Source of the DNA: Anaerolineaceae bacterium | Lineage (GTDB): Bacteria; Chloroflexota; Anaerolineae; Anaerolineales; Anaerolineaceae | Reading direction: 5' to 3' | Assembly (NCBI GenBank): GCA_002702705.1 | Contig: PABH01000036.1 | Location: forward strand, 62,001 to 126,000 | Length of the DNA: 64,000 nucleotides | Shown: positions 10,393-20,713 of the stretch, piece after piece | Position numbering within the stretch: position 1 is the stretch's first letter | Layout: each line of letters begins with the position of its first letter | Notes under the pieces: model-generated | Database searches by the model: none | The model's input: the letters and a program-made list of their open reading frames with translations, nothing else | Told to the model about the DNA's origin: nothing | Position numbers and translations under genes: made by a program

Positions 10393-11712
10393 ATGTGTGA
10401 TACTTTTGTGGTTCTACCGGAGAAGTCGAATGGGCAGGTCATTTTCGGAAAAAATTCCGATAGAGATCCGAATGAACCTCATCAAGTTCAGTTAATAGAA
10501 GCCGAAACATATCTTCCAGGCCAGGAAGTGAAATGTACTTACAGATCAATTCCACAGGTAAAATCAACAAATCAAGTTTTGTTATTTAAACCGGTTTGGA
10601 TTTGGGGGGCGGAAATGGGTATCAATGAGCATGGCGTGGTGATTGGAAATGAAGCGGTCTTTTCTAAAGTTAAAGCAAGCGCTGAGCCAGGTTTGATTGG
10701 TATGGATTATTTGCGTTTGGGATTAGAGCGGGCATCTACGGCATTAGAGGCATTAAAGGTAATAACTTCTCTATTAGAAGTGTATGGGCAAAGTGGAAAT
10801 TGTGGATTTAACCATACCATGGTTTACCATAATAGCTTTTTAATTTCGGATACATCAGAAGCCTGGATATTAGAAACTGTTGAGAAACATTGGATTGCAA
10901 AAAAAGTAAATTCACTAGCAGCGATTTCTAATGCCTATAGTATTGGTGAATCCTGGGATTTGAAATCTGACGGCTTGTTTGAATATGCAAAAGAATTGGG
11001 TTTTTGGAATGGGAAAACAATTTTTAATTTTGCAAAAAGTTTTTCTGATAGTCTCTACACTTCTTTTGGTGAAGGAAAAAAACGTCAGTACTGTGCTGTG
11101 AATGAGTTATCATCCAAACCGAACGTTGGAGTACGAGATGCGATTCATGTATTGCGAAATCACCATTTGGAGAATTATCGAATTTCAGATAGTTTATTAG
11201 GAAATGATATCTGTATGCATGCAGGGTTAGGTCCTATACGTGCAAGCCAAACGACCGGCTCATTGGTTACTTCTGTTAGCAAACAAAATATTGATATTTG
11301 GTTCACTGGCGCATCTTCTCCATGTTTGAGTATGTTCATGCCATATCAATTTGGTTTTGACCATCCAATTATTAATCAGCAGCCTGGAAAAGTATATGAA
11401 CCTGATTCTTATTGGTGGCAACAAGAAATCATGAATCGGCTAGCGGTTTTTTGTAATAATAAAATTTTGTCTTCTTACAGAAACGAATTATTTGATAGAG
11501 AAAACCAGTTATTGCTTGCATTTGAACCGGGAAAAGAACTTACTAAAAATGAAATACAAGTGTTAATCAACGAGGCTGCAGTAGAAAGTCTTTTGATCAG
11601 AGATAAATGGAAAAAAGAATTTGAGAAATCATACGCATTATCGAACAAAAATATCTTTCACCAAATTGCATGGAAAAATTTTAATAAATCAGCAAATCTG
11701 AAAATTAATTGA
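10393..11712 (+). CDS. C69-family dipeptidase (secernin-like)
   Basis: A 439-residue Ntn-hydrolase of peptidase family C69. The protein starts MCDTFV, so Cys2 becomes the N-terminal nucleophile once Met is removed; this is followed by the family motif FGKNSDRDPNEP at about 18-29. Other family marks are WIWGAEMGINEHGVVIGNEA (about 69-88) and SDTSEAWILET (about 154-164). Family members hydrolyse dipeptides or act as secernins; there is no signal peptide, so a cytosolic role in peptide turnover is likely. The start is supported by AAAGG seven bases upstream and by the need for Cys at position 2. Confidence 0.92.
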   Translation: MCDTFVVLPEKSNGQVIFGKNSDRDPNEPHQVQLIEAETYLPGQEVKCTYRSIPQVKSTNQVLLFKPVWIWGAEMGINEHGVVIGNEAVFSKVKASAEPGLIGMDYLRLGLERASTALEALKVITSLLEVYGQSGNCGFNHTMVYHNSFLISDTSEAWILETVEKHWIAKKVNSLAAISNAYSIGESWDLKSDGLFEYAKELGFWNGKTIFNFAKSFSDSLYTSFGEGKKRQYCAVNELSSKPNVGVRDAIHVLRNHHLENYRISDSLLGNDICMHAGLGPIRASQTTGSLVTSVSKQNIDIWFTGASSPCLSMFMPYQFGFDHPIINQQPGKVYEPDSYWWQQEIMNRLAVFCNNKILSSYRNELFDRENQLLLAFEPGKELTKNEIQVLINEAAVESLLIRDKWKKEFEKSYALSNKNIFHQIAWKNFNKSANLKIN

Positions 11713-11773
11713 GGGATCAATTACGCAATTGTATTCATAATCTGGTATATTGGTTGCAACAAATATAATCAAC

Positions 11774-14700
11774 ATGAATTTTGAATCTGTTTTCCCTTTC
11801 CAAGTATTTATTTTGCCACCACAGGACTTTACCGCGTTCCTGGGATGGTTAATTATGGCTGGAGTGCTTGGGATTTTATTAAAACGTTTTTGGGAACCAG
11901 TACATATCAGGCAAAAAAGAAGCTGGCTGATTTATGCTGTATTAGCCGTCTTATCCGTTTTATTTACCATCTTCGGCAGCATCAAATTAGGGGCATCCAG
12001 TGCTATACCCCTTCCGAATTTAAATAATGAGGCTTATAGCCCAAGACTATTACTATTTTTTATGCTGCCATTTCAGTTAGCTGCAGGTTTATTGGGTGTG
12101 GCTCCTGCATTTATCATCGGTTTAATCAGTGGGGTTTGCCTAGCATTTTTAGAAACTCATAATATTTTTACAATTATTGAAATATCTGGTATGGCAATGG
12201 TTTTTGCCTTTTGTGTTCGACAAAATTATCGCTCCCGATTTGCCAGGTTCGTTAGGATTCCGGTAGTTGCTGCCTCGATCGCAGGAGTGTTGTTAATCCC
12301 GCTCTACATCCTTAATCAATTATTTAGCATTAATGGGCAACTGGCCGTTCGTATTGATTTCGCTTTATCCCAGTCTTGGCAAATTCTTTCTATTCGAATG
12401 ATTGAGCTTTTGATTGCTGCATTTTTCAGTACAATTCTATTTTTACTTAAACAAAAAATATGGTTTAAACCTCAAAAACTAGTTCCTTCTCCCATGGAAC
12501 GTAGTATTGCGCAAAAGTTTATTTTCTTTGCGGTCCCGACATTAATTTTGGTGATTTTTGTTCTGTTAATAAATATTTGGCGTGTGGCAGGAAATGCAGC
12601 TGAAGATATGATTGAATCAAATATGCGGGGGACAGCAGAAATAACAGTTGAAAGTTTGCCATATTTTTTGGAAGCGGGTCAAAATTTGTTATTAACCTTA
12701 TCAGATGTAAATCTGGTTCGTGAAGATGATTTGCAAATTATCCTATCTGAAAAAATCCGATCCGTCCCATTTTACCGGCAGTTGTATGTTTTTGATGCTG
12801 ATCGAAACCCGATTGATGGATACCCCGAACGTGATATTGAACAACTGCGGTTAACCAATGATGAATTTAATGCAATAGATTTAGCTTTGAAGGGTGTTAC
12901 TCTACAAACCTATACAAGCCCACCTTGGCTGGAAAAAGAAACAGCACAAATTTCATTTATTGCATCTATCAAAGATGAAAATCAAGTTCCTGTCGGTGTA
13001 TTACTGGGTAGAACGGATTTAAATACAAATCCATTCACACAACCAGCAATCGAAGCTTTAGATGCTGCTGCTGAAGATGGGGGACAAGGTATCATTTTGG
13101 ATGAGAATAACTTGATTTTGTTCCACACAAAAGGCAGTCCTGATTTATTGATGACCCCTTATGCAGGTGATATACCCGAAGAAGCTTCATTTTACACAGC
13201 TTATTCACCTTTGGGAGCCCCAGAATTAGTTTATTATCAACCCATGCTTGGAAAGCCCTGGGCGGTAGTATTAACTGTGCCGGCACACCAATCACAAGAA
13301 TTAGCATTAGAAATTGCAACGCCCTTGATGATACTGCTGTTCGTTCTGACCGGATTGGTTGCCATTGTAATTCAGTTTAGTCTTCGATCCGTTATGAATA
13401 CGGTAAAGGGTTTATCTCATCAAGCAGCGTTAATAGCACAAGGGAATTTAGATACAGTAATGCCGGTAACCAGGGTTGATGAGTTTGGTCAGCTCGCTTA
13501 TGCTTTTGAGCAAATGCGCCTTCGGTTAAAAGATCGAATCAGTGAATTGAAAAGTTTATTAATTGCGAGCCAGGGTGTAGCTGCGCATCTTGAAATTGAA
13601 GCTGCTGTAAAACCACTATTAGAATCCGCGTTACCGGCCGATGGTTATATTGCTAGATTAGTATTGGACAAATCGGTTTTTTCAGAACAATTGAATAGAC
13701 CTTTTGTTTCAATTGGAATTGGTGAACAAGATTCCCGTTATGAAGAATTAGATCACCAATTGTTTGAACTTGCAAAGAATCAAACGATTGTCCCTGTTTC
13801 AAATTTTAATCGGTTTAAACGGTTATCCAGTCCTCAAGGGCTTACTCCACCTGGCTCATTGTTATCCGTTCCCTTATATTATGAAAATGAATATTTTGGT
13901 GTGATTTGGATCGGATATAAACAGCCCAAAAACTTTACAGAAAGTGATGTGCAATTCCTTTCTACGTTGGCTGGGCAAGCGGCATTGGCTGCCGGTAACG
14001 CAAAATTATATATGAATGCGGAATTAGGACGAGAACGATTTGAGGCTGTATTAAATTCGACACCTGAACCGGTTATGGTGTTTGATGAATTTGACCGTTT
14101 ATTCTTGATTAATCCTGCTGCTAAACATTTAACTGGGTTGGTACGATTGGCAACCACAGGCGCATTTATTGACGATATTATCGAAAATAAAGATTTATTA
14201 ACTCTATTAAAGAGTCCGACCATGGATCGTGATACTTCCCGTGATATTGAACTCTCTAATAACCGGGTCTATTACACAACCGTATCTCCGGTTAATACAA
14301 TGGACAGGTTAGTGGGTAAAGTTTGCATTTTAAGAGATATTACCCATTTTAAAGAATTAGACACTTTAAAATCAGATATTGTGGCAACAGTCAGCCATGA
14401 TTTACGTTCTCCGCTTACCTTGATGCGAGGTTACGCCACGATGCTTCAAATGGTCGGTGAACTTAATGAGCAACAAAAAAATTATGTTGGCAAAATTGTA
14501 ACCGGTGTTGATAATATGTCGAAATTGGTAAACAATTTATTAGATCTGGGACGAATTGAAGCTGGCATTGGGTTAAATATTGAACCAATTTATCCTGGGG
14601 TTATTGTGGAACAGGTGTTGACACAATTACAACCTCAGGCTAATCAAAAGAAAATTAATATTAATTTTCATTCTTCTTTACCCGCAGCATTGAAAATTGA

Positions 14701-15049
14701 ACTAGACCCTGCATTAATTCAACAAGCAATCTACAATTTAATTGAAAATGGGATTAAATATACAGCAATTGGTGGAAATGTTGATATTTATTTGCGTTTA
14801 AAACCGGATCACCAAATCTTATTTGAGGTCCATGATACCGGTATTGGTATATCCCCGATTGATTTACCCAGATTATTTGATAAATTCTATCGAAGCGGCC
14901 GGAGGGAGGCATATAAAGAAAGAGGTACCGGATTAGGCCTAGCGATTGTGAAGTCAATTACTGAGAGACATAATGGGAAAGTATGGGTGGAGAGTAAGCT
15001 TGGACGGGGCAGTGTGTTTTATATGAGTTTACCAACAATTCGTACTTGA
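11774..15049 (+). CDS. Multi-sensor membrane histidine kinase
   Basis: A sensor kinase of 1091 residues from the ATG; a TTG at 11750 would add eight, and neither start has a clear ribosome site. Order seen: about six membrane helices (1-235), a further helix near 260, a periplasmic region of dCACHE type (about 285-515), a helix, HAMP (about 538-592), GAF (about 595-750), PAS (about 755-865), HisKA with SHDLRSPLTLMRG and His875, and HATPase_c with NLIENGIKY, DTGIGI and GTGLGLAIV boxes. All catalytic boxes are intact. No response regulator lies next to it, so its partner is encoded elsewhere. It precedes rpoC, which has its own promoters. Confidence 0.92.
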   Translation: MNFESVFPFQVFILPPQDFTAFLGWLIMAGVLGILLKRFWEPVHIRQKRSWLIYAVLAVLSVLFTIFGSIKLGASSAIPLPNLNNEAYSPRLLLFFMLPFQLAAGLLGVAPAFIIGLISGVCLAFLETHNIFTIIEISGMAMVFAFCVRQNYRSRFARFVRIPVVAASIAGVLLIPLYILNQLFSINGQLAVRIDFALSQSWQILSIRMIELLIAAFFSTILFLLKQKIWFKPQKLVPSPMERSIAQKFIFFAVPTLILVIFVLLINIWRVAGNAAEDMIESNMRGTAEITVESLPYFLEAGQNLLLTLSDVNLVREDDLQIILSEKIRSVPFYRQLYVFDADRNPIDGYPERDIEQLRLTNDEFNAIDLALKGVTLQTYTSPPWLEKETAQISFIASIKDENQVPVGVLLGRTDLNTNPFTQPAIEALDAAAEDGGQGIILDENNLILFHTKGSPDLLMTPYAGDIPEEASFYTAYSPLGAPELVYYQPMLGKPWAVVLTVPAHQSQELALEIATPLMILLFVLTGLVAIVIQFSLRSVMNTVKGLSHQAALIAQGNLDTVMPVTRVDEFGQLAYAFEQMRLRLKDRISELKSLLIASQGVAAHLEIEAAVKPLLESALPADGYIARLVLDKSVFSEQLNRPFVSIGIGEQDSRYEELDHQLFELAKNQTIVPVSNFNRFKRLSSPQGLTPPGSLLSVPLYYENEYFGVIWIGYKQPKNFTESDVQFLSTLAGQAALAAGNAKLYMNAELGRERFEAVLNSTPEPVMVFDEFDRLFLINPAAKHLTGLVRLATTGAFIDDIIENKDLLTLLKSPTMDRDTSRDIELSNNRVYYTTVSPVNTMDRLVGKVCILRDITHFKELDTLKSDIVATVSHDLRSPLTLMRGYATMLQMVGELNEQQKNYVGKIVTGVDNMSKLVNNLLDLGRIEAGIGLNIEPIYPGVIVEQVLTQLQPQANQKKININFHSSLPAALKIELDPALIQQAIYNLIENGIKYTAIGGNVDIYLRLKPDHQILFEVHDTGIGISPIDLPRLFDKFYRSGRREAYKERGTGLGLAIVKSITERHNGKVWVESKLGRGSVFYMSLPTIRT

Positions 15050-15074
15050 ATTTAATGATTTGAATCGGTATAAT
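15046..15074 (+). promoter_or_regulatory. Upstream sigma-70-type promoter of rpoC
   Basis: TTGAAT at 15046-15051 and a perfect TATAAT at 15069-15074 are separated by 17 bases. The -35 box overlaps the stop codon of the histidine kinase gene. It is the first of two promoter-like sites in the 212-base gap before rpoC. Confidence 0.55.
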
Positions 15075-15114
15075 CAAGGATTATTGGGGAAGGAAATAAT
15101 CTTTATTAAAAGAC

Positions 15115-15142
15115 TTCACAAGCTGCGTTTCTGTGATATAAT
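15115..15142 (+). promoter_or_regulatory. Proximal extended -10 promoter of rpoC
   Basis: TTCACA at 15115-15120 and TATAAT at 15137-15142, 16 bases apart, with TGA directly before the -10 (an extended -10 TGn). This is the best promoter match in the gap and would give a leader of about 110 bases. Confidence 0.65.
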
Positions 15143-15184
15143 TTTTGATTGCATGTGTGTTGATATTTTTTTTAATTGATATAG

Positions 15185-15234
15185 GATAAGCGTTTGAAAT
15201 TCTTTTCTGCGCTTATCTTTGTTGTTATTTTTTC
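15185..15234 (+). promoter_or_regulatory. Hairpin in the rpoC leader, possible attenuator
   Basis: GATAAGCG at 15185-15192 pairs perfectly with CGCTTATC at 15210-15217 across a 17-base loop, followed by a T-rich stretch to about 15234. It lies between the promoters and the ribosome site GAGGAGG (15247-15253). A weak terminator or a protein-binding leader element are both possible; nothing in the sequence decides between them. Confidence 0.4.
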
Positions 15235-15261
15235 AGGGTAGATTTTGAGGAGGCTTATTTA

Positions 15262-18200
15262 GTGGAAACCAAGAGTCTTGTTGCATTACGGATAAGCTTG
15301 GCTTCTCCGGATACGATCCGTAGTTGGTCGTATGGTGAGGTGTTGAAGCCAGAAACAATCAATTATCGGCGATTACGACCGGAAAAAGATGGCTTGTTTT
15401 GTGAAGCTATTTTTGGACCGACCCGTGATTATCAGTGTTATTGTGGAAAATATAAAAACCCTCGTTATAAAGGGATCGTTTGTGATAAATGTGGTGTTGA
15501 AGTAACCCGTTCAGCGGTTCGTCGAGAACGGATGGGGCATATTGATTTAGCTGCACCTGTTGCACATATCTGGTACACCCGCAGAATTCCTTCTTATTTG
15601 GGGCTCCTGCTGGATATTTCGCGCCGGAATTTAGACCGTGTGCTTTATTTTGCACAATATATCGTAACCTATGTAGATGAAGATGCTCGTCAGAAAGCTC
15701 TCAAACGTCTTGAAGAAGAGATTAATTTTTCGGAACGAGAACAGGCAACGCAAGTTAATGCCAGGATTTTGGATGTAAAAACCGCTCGTGATCGAAAAGT
15801 TGAAGAACTTAAAAAACAAATCAAAGAAATTGAAGAACGTCGTGAAGAGCAAATTGCAAATCAACTTGCTCCTATAATGCGTGATGGACAAACGCTCGAA
15901 AAAGAATTACAAGATAAAATTGGCAATGTCACCCGGAATGATATTTACTTCGAAAAAGCAAATAATTTGTTGGTTGTGAAAACCGGTGATACGATCAGCA
16001 ATAACCATATTAGTGTTGTCCAAAAAGCGGTTAAAGAACATTTGGATCAACTTGAAAACGAAACTCGGGATCAGATTATCCGTGAACTTGAACAAATTAA
16101 AATGGAAATTGAACAAGTTCGAGCTCAGGCTGATTTGGAAATGGAAAGCCTCCGTAATCAACTGGAAGATCAATCAAATATTTCTCAAAACCAAAATTCC
16201 CGCATGCGTGATGAACTCCAAGATCTGAAACCCTTCACGTTTTTATCAGAGAGCCGCTATCGCGAATTAAAACAGCGCTGGGGTCAGGTATTTCGAGCTG
16301 ATATGGGTGCCGAAGCCTACTTTGATATCCTCAAACGACTTGATCTTGATAAACTTTCGGAAGAATTATGGACGGAATTAAAGACTTCTAAGAGTAAACA
16401 AAAACGAAAGAAAGCGACCACACGTTTAAAGGTTGTAGAAGCCTTCCGTCGTTCTAAAAACCGTCCTGAGTGGATGGTAATGACTGTTTTGCCAGTAATT
16501 CCTCCTGATTTGCGTCCGATGGTTCAACTTGATGGCGGTCGTTTTGCCACCTCAGATTTGAATGACCTTTATCGACGTGTTATTAATCGAAATAATCGAT
16601 TAAAACGATTGTTAGAATTAGGTGCTCCGGATGTTATCGTTCGAAATGAAAAACGCATGCTCCAAGAAGCAGTTGATTCTTTAATCGATAATTCTCAGCG
16701 TGGTAAAGCATTATCAAGACGTGGCCGCCGCGAACTTAAATCCTTGAGCGATATGTTAAAGGGTAAAAAAGGACGTTTCCGACGTAATTTGTTGGGTAAA
16801 CGTGTGGATTATTCAGGCCGTTCCGTTATTGTGGTTGGACCTCAGTTAAAGTTATACCAATGTGGTCTGCCAAAAACAATGGCTTTGGAACTTTACCGTC
16901 CATTTGTTATCTCTCGCTTAGTTTCCCATGGATATGCAGCAAATGTAAAAGGTGCTCGCCGTTTCATTGAACGAAACCGCCCGGAAGTATGGGAGGTTTT
17001 GGAAGAAGTTATCAAAGAAAGACCAGTGTTACTGAATCGTGCCCCAACTTTACACCGTTTAGGTATTCAAGCTTTTGAACCACAGTTGATTGAAGGCAGC
17101 GCCATTCAATTACACCCATTGGTGACAACAGCTTTTAACGCTGACTTCGATGGTGACCAAATGGCAGTGCACGTACCCTTATCAGACAAAGCTGTGTGGG
17201 AAGCGCGTAATTTAATGCTTTCTTCTCGTAACTTGTTGAAACCTGCTGATGGTGAACCGATCATCAGTCCATCCAAAGATATGGTCTTGGGTGTTTACTA
17301 CTTGACGATGAAAAATGATCTGCCGCATAAAGGCGATGGACGGTCGTTTGGTGAGATGGATGAAGCTGAATTGGCTTATAATCTTGGTCAGGTTGATGTC
17401 CATGCTAATGTAAAATATTATGCGGAAACCTGGTATGACGAAGATGGTAATCGTTTACCTGCTTCAGAAAAACGATTAATTGACACAACCATGGGCCGAA
17501 TTATCTTTAATCGAATTCTGCCTGCTGATATTCAATTCATGAATATGGTATTAGATAAAGGTGGGGTAAAAGATCTAATCGCACATGCATATGAAATTTG
17601 TGGAGAGGATATTACGACAGGTTTAGCAGACCGTGTTAAAGATATTGGTTTTGAATACGCAATGCGCTCAGGATCAACTTTAGCAGTAGCAGATATTTCC
17701 ATGCCGCCGCAAAAAGCTGAAATTTTAGCGCAGGCTCAAAGTGGTGTTGAAGGTGTTCAACGATCTTATCGTAGAGGTTTATTGACAGAACAAGAACGTG
17801 ATGAACGTGAAATTGAAATCTGGCAAAAAACAACCAAAGATGTTTCAAATGCAGTCCGTGCTCATATGGATCCTAATGGAAACTTATCTACGATGGCGAA
17901 CTCTGGTGCTACCAAAGGTGGTTTCGGTCCAATTTCCCAGTTAGCTGGTATGCGAGGTTTGATGGCTGACCCGGCAGGTCGTATTATTCGTCTGCCTATC
18001 CAATCGAATTTCCGTGAAGGATTAACTGCACTGGAATACTTTATCTCGACCCATGGTGCTCGAAAAGGTCTGGCAGATACTGCTTTACGTACCGCGGATG
18101 CGGGTTATTTGACCCGACGTCTAGTTGATGTAGCACAAGATGTAATCATTAACGAGTTTGATTGTGAAACGGATTTGGGAATCTGGATCCGCTCATCGGA

Positions 18201-19500
18201 TGATGTGGCTGGCCAACCCATGAGTGTTCGTTTATATGGTCGTGTAGTCAATCGCCGCGTAGTCGACCCGATGACAGGTGAAGTGCTGGCCGAAAGAAAC
18301 ACGCTTTTGGATCATAACAAAATTCGCGAATTAATGAATGCTAATATCGATGAAGTCATGGTTCGTTCTCCAATGACCTGTGAACTGGAACATGGTATCT
18401 GTGCCAAGTGTTATGGTATGGATCTGGGTCGAGGTAAATACGTTGATCAAGGTTCTGCAGTCGGTATTGTTGCTGCCCAGTCTATTGGTGAGCCAGGTAC
18501 CCAATTAACTCTCCGTACATTCCATACCGGTGGTGTTGCAGCAGGTGGTGATATTACAACTGGTCTCCCTCGTGTAGAAGAGTTGTTTGAAGCCCGTCGT
18601 GCACCAAAAGGTGAGGCTGTGATTACTACCATCTCAGGTAAGGTTAGCATTATTCAATCTGACCGGTATAGTGAACAACGGGTTGTTCGAGTTCAACACA
18701 GTGAAATGTTAAGCGATCAATATGATATTCCTGAAGGTTGGGAAATCAATGTTGAAGAAGAAGCAGAAGTTTCATTGGGTGATACGCTTGCTGCCCAAGG
18801 TGAAGCATTGATCTCAGCACAGCATGCAGGCCGTGTACGAATTGAAGGCCGCCAAGTCATTGTTAGTTATGAAAATCGTGAATCGGAAGAATATGAAATT
18901 CCGAGTACTGCACGGTTGACCATTAAAGATGGCGACCATGTGGAAGCAGGCCAACCGCTGACAGAAGGATCATTAAACCCGCATATGATTTTACGGATTA
19001 ATGGCCGTGACGCATGTATGATGTATCTGATGACCGAAATTCAAAAGGTATATCGAGCACAAGGACAGAACATTAATGACAAACATTTTGAAGTGATTGT
19101 TCGCAAAATGTTAGGACGTGTTCAGGTTCTGCGTTCAGGTGATACCCGCTTCTTGCCAATGGACTTGGTTGACCGACTTGAAATACAGCGGGCAAATGAA
19201 GAAGCATTGGCCGAAGGTAAACAGCCAGCTCGTTATGCAGAGGTTTTGTTGGGTGTAACCAAAGCTTCCTTAAGTACAGATTCTTTCCTTTCAGCCTCAT
19301 CCTTCCAACACACGATAAAAGTGTTAGCAGGAGCAGCAATTGCCGGTGAAGAAGATCCGTTGTTTGGTCTGAAAGAGAATGTGATTATCGGTAAATTAAT
19401 TCCAGCGGGAACTGGCTATACTCCTGGTAAATTTAACCACTTAAAAGCAGGTTATGTTGCCCCAGCGGAAGAAGAAGATACCCCTGTCGCTGCAGATTAA
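15262..19500 (+). CDS. rpoC: RNA polymerase beta' subunit
   Basis: A 1412-residue RNA polymerase beta' subunit. The N-terminal zinc ribbon uses C59, C61, C74 and C77; the catalytic Mg site NADFDGDQM is at 626-634; the second zinc site includes C968, C1040 and the CAKC pair near 1047-1050. A strongly charged coiled-coil insertion occupies about 150-330 in the clamp region. The GTG start at 15262 is chosen because GAGGAGG sits eight bases before it and because the family start [13 protein letters not shown] follows directly. No rpoB is seen upstream or elsewhere in the window; the preceding gene is a histidine kinase, so rpoC is expressed from its own promoters. A strong terminator follows. Confidence 0.98.
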   Translation: METKSLVALRISLASPDTIRSWSYGEVLKPETINYRRLRPEKDGLFCEAIFGPTRDYQCYCGKYKNPRYKGIVCDKCGVEVTRSAVRRERMGHIDLAAPVAHIWYTRRIPSYLGLLLDISRRNLDRVLYFAQYIVTYVDEDARQKALKRLEEEINFSEREQATQVNARILDVKTARDRKVEELKKQIKEIEERREEQIANQLAPIMRDGQTLEKELQDKIGNVTRNDIYFEKANNLLVVKTGDTISNNHISVVQKAVKEHLDQLENETRDQIIRELEQIKMEIEQVRAQADLEMESLRNQLEDQSNISQNQNSRMRDELQDLKPFTFLSESRYRELKQRWGQVFRADMGAEAYFDILKRLDLDKLSEELWTELKTSKSKQKRKKATTRLKVVEAFRRSKNRPEWMVMTVLPVIPPDLRPMVQLDGGRFATSDLNDLYRRVINRNNRLKRLLELGAPDVIVRNEKRMLQEAVDSLIDNSQRGKALSRRGRRELKSLSDMLKGKKGRFRRNLLGKRVDYSGRSVIVVGPQLKLYQCGLPKTMALELYRPFVISRLVSHGYAANVKGARRFIERNRPEVWEVLEEVIKERPVLLNRAPTLHRLGIQAFEPQLIEGSAIQLHPLVTTAFNADFDGDQMAVHVPLSDKAVWEARNLMLSSRNLLKPADGEPIISPSKDMVLGVYYLTMKNDLPHKGDGRSFGEMDEAELAYNLGQVDVHANVKYYAETWYDEDGNRLPASEKRLIDTTMGRIIFNRILPADIQFMNMVLDKGGVKDLIAHAYEICGEDITTGLADRVKDIGFEYAMRSGSTLAVADISMPPQKAEILAQAQSGVEGVQRSYRRGLLTEQERDEREIEIWQKTTKDVSNAVRAHMDPNGNLSTMANSGATKGGFGPISQLAGMRGLMADPAGRIIRLPIQSNFREGLTALEYFISTHGARKGLADTALRTADAGYLTRRLVDVAQDVIINEFDCETDLGIWIRSSDDVAGQPMSVRLYGRVVNRRVVDPMTGEVLAERNTLLDHNKIRELMNANIDEVMVRSPMTCELEHGICAKCYGMDLGRGKYVDQGSAVGIVAAQSIGEPGTQLTLRTFHTGGVAAGGDITTGLPRVEELFEARRAPKGEAVITTISGKVSIIQSDRYSEQRVVRVQHSEMLSDQYDIPEGWEINVEEEAEVSLGDTLAAQGEALISAQHAGRVRIEGRQVIVSYENRESEEYEIPSTARLTIKDGDHVEAGQPLTEGSLNPHMILRINGRDACMMYLMTEIQKVYRAQGQNINDKHFEVIVRKMLGRVQVLRSGDTRFLPMDLVDRLEIQRANEEALAEGKQPARYAEVLLGVTKASLSTDSFLSASSFQHTIKVLAGAAIAGEEDPLFGLKENVIIGKLIPAGTGYTPGKFNHLKAGYVAPAEEEDTPVAAD

Positions 19501-19520
19501 TTAATATTTTTGTAATTACG

Positions 19521-19551
19521 AAAAGAGGCGAATGTTTAATCGCCTCTTTTT
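19521..19551 (+). terminator. Rho-independent terminator of rpoC
   Basis: An 11-base perfect stem, AAAAGAGGCGA at 19521-19531 with its complement at 19540-19550 and an 8-base loop, ends in a T run. The A run on the other side lets it also serve the convergent minus-strand operon ending at 19594. Confidence 0.9.
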
Positions 19552-19593
19552 AATTTAATTAAATTGTTCTTTTAATATAAAGTTGGAGAAATA

Positions 19594-20703
19594 CTACCTT
19601 CTTATTGGGACGATTGTAAATTGGGTATAGTGATAAGCAATTTTATTATTTAATAAACCGATTGTATCGCTTCCATCCGTTATTTCAGTAATATCGGTTT
19701 TACATGTCCAGTGGAGTTGACGTGCATTTCCACTGCCAGTAAAACCTGTTAGTTTGAATTTGCCATTAGGTAAGAGTTGGTTTAATAAGGTGGTATACCA
19801 AGCCTCTATAGCGGATTTTCCCTGAATTGTTCTTGCGGATGTGATATGTACTGCCTGTGGGTTGTATAATGCGCTAATTTTCTTAATATCTTTTGAGTTT
19901 AAAGCATCAATTAATTGTTGAGATATATCCTTTTGTGGTCCTTCACCATTCCAAGCAAAGTCCGAGATGGTCTGCCAAAGGTGCTGGTATGTTGGGCGGC
20001 ATTCATCCCAACTAAAAAAATTGACTGCTGACAAATTTAATGATTTTGCGGACTGCATGAATTGATTCAAATCCTCAATCGTAGGTACCCATGCACCGGC
20101 ACGGTAAGTAGGGCCAGTGGGGATAATTGGCCTGAATGGATTAATGGAACCAAATTCTCGTACCGTCCTTTCCAAATTTGGGATGGGATTATGTGCTTGT
20201 TCCCAATAAACTTGGGGCATATTATAATCACACCGCTCCAGAAAGGTTTTCCAAGGCAACTGTGGATGGAAAGATGGAAAACGATAGGAACTAAGGGCTA
20301 TTTGAATGTTTGAAATTTTGGATCGGATTCGCCGGATAAAAACATCTGCAGCATAGTCTTTCCCGGGTTCTTTATATTCATGTTCCGCGTCTATCACATA
20401 TTTGTCAATTCCAAGATCACGAAGACGTTCAACAGCGATATCTGCTTCCTGAGTAGGGTGATCACCATAGACATAATGCCAACCCCATACCTGAATTCCA
20501 GCGGCTTTAAGAGACTGTACGACAGGTGCGGTAAAATCAAACCCGGTTTCTCTGTTTATATTATAGGCATAAGCACCGTCTGCAATTTTTAGCAAGACAT
20601 GGGTTAACCCAGCTTGCTGCGCTGCGTTTGTTATGGCCTGTGGATTTCCACCTTCACAATCTTTGATTTTCCAAATAAAAAACCCTTTACCTGAAACGTC
20701 CAT
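19594..20703 (-). CDS. TIM-barrel glycosidase-like protein with C-terminal NTF2-like domain
   Basis: A 369-residue protein with two parts. Residues about 1-250 look like a (beta/alpha)8 barrel of the GH25/DUF4015-like type: strands ending in VLLKIADG, VWGWHYVYGD, KYVIDAEHEY and IALSSYRFP, then YNMPQVYWE and FFSWDE. Residues about 258-369 look like a SnoaL/NTF2-like domain (IDALNSKDIKKISALYNPQA, IQGKSAIEAWY). I do not recognise a specific enzyme. The ATG at 20703 is preferred over one six codons earlier because AAAGGA lies six bases before it. It is the last gene of a minus-strand operon, ten bases after the HD-domain gene; no signal peptide is seen. Confidence 0.6.
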   Translation of the reverse strand: MDVSGKGFFIWKIKDCEGGNPQAITNAAQQAGLTHVLLKIADGAYAYNINRETGFDFTAPVVQSLKAAGIQVWGWHYVYGDHPTQEADIAVERLRDLGIDKYVIDAEHEYKEPGKDYAADVFIRRIRSKISNIQIALSSYRFPSFHPQLPWKTFLERCDYNMPQVYWEQAHNPIPNLERTVREFGSINPFRPIIPTGPTYRAGAWVPTIEDLNQFMQSAKSLNLSAVNFFSWDECRPTYQHLWQTISDFAWNGEGPQKDISQQLIDALNSKDIKKISALYNPQAVHITSARTIQGKSAIEAWYTTLLNQLLPNGKFKLTGFTGSGNARQLHWTCKTDITEITDGSDTIGLLNNKIAYHYTQFTIVPIRR

Positions 20704-20713
20704 TATCCGTCCT

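Noticed and set aside
11729-11751. Promoter before the histidine kinase (TTGTAT and TATATT)
   Set aside because: The spacing is only 11 bases, too short for sigma-70 type promoters.
15631-16173. Open frames on the minus strand opposite the rpoC coiled-coil region
   Set aside because: They are mirror frames of a repetitive, AT-rich coding stretch, with Phe-rich low-complexity translations and no ribosome sites.
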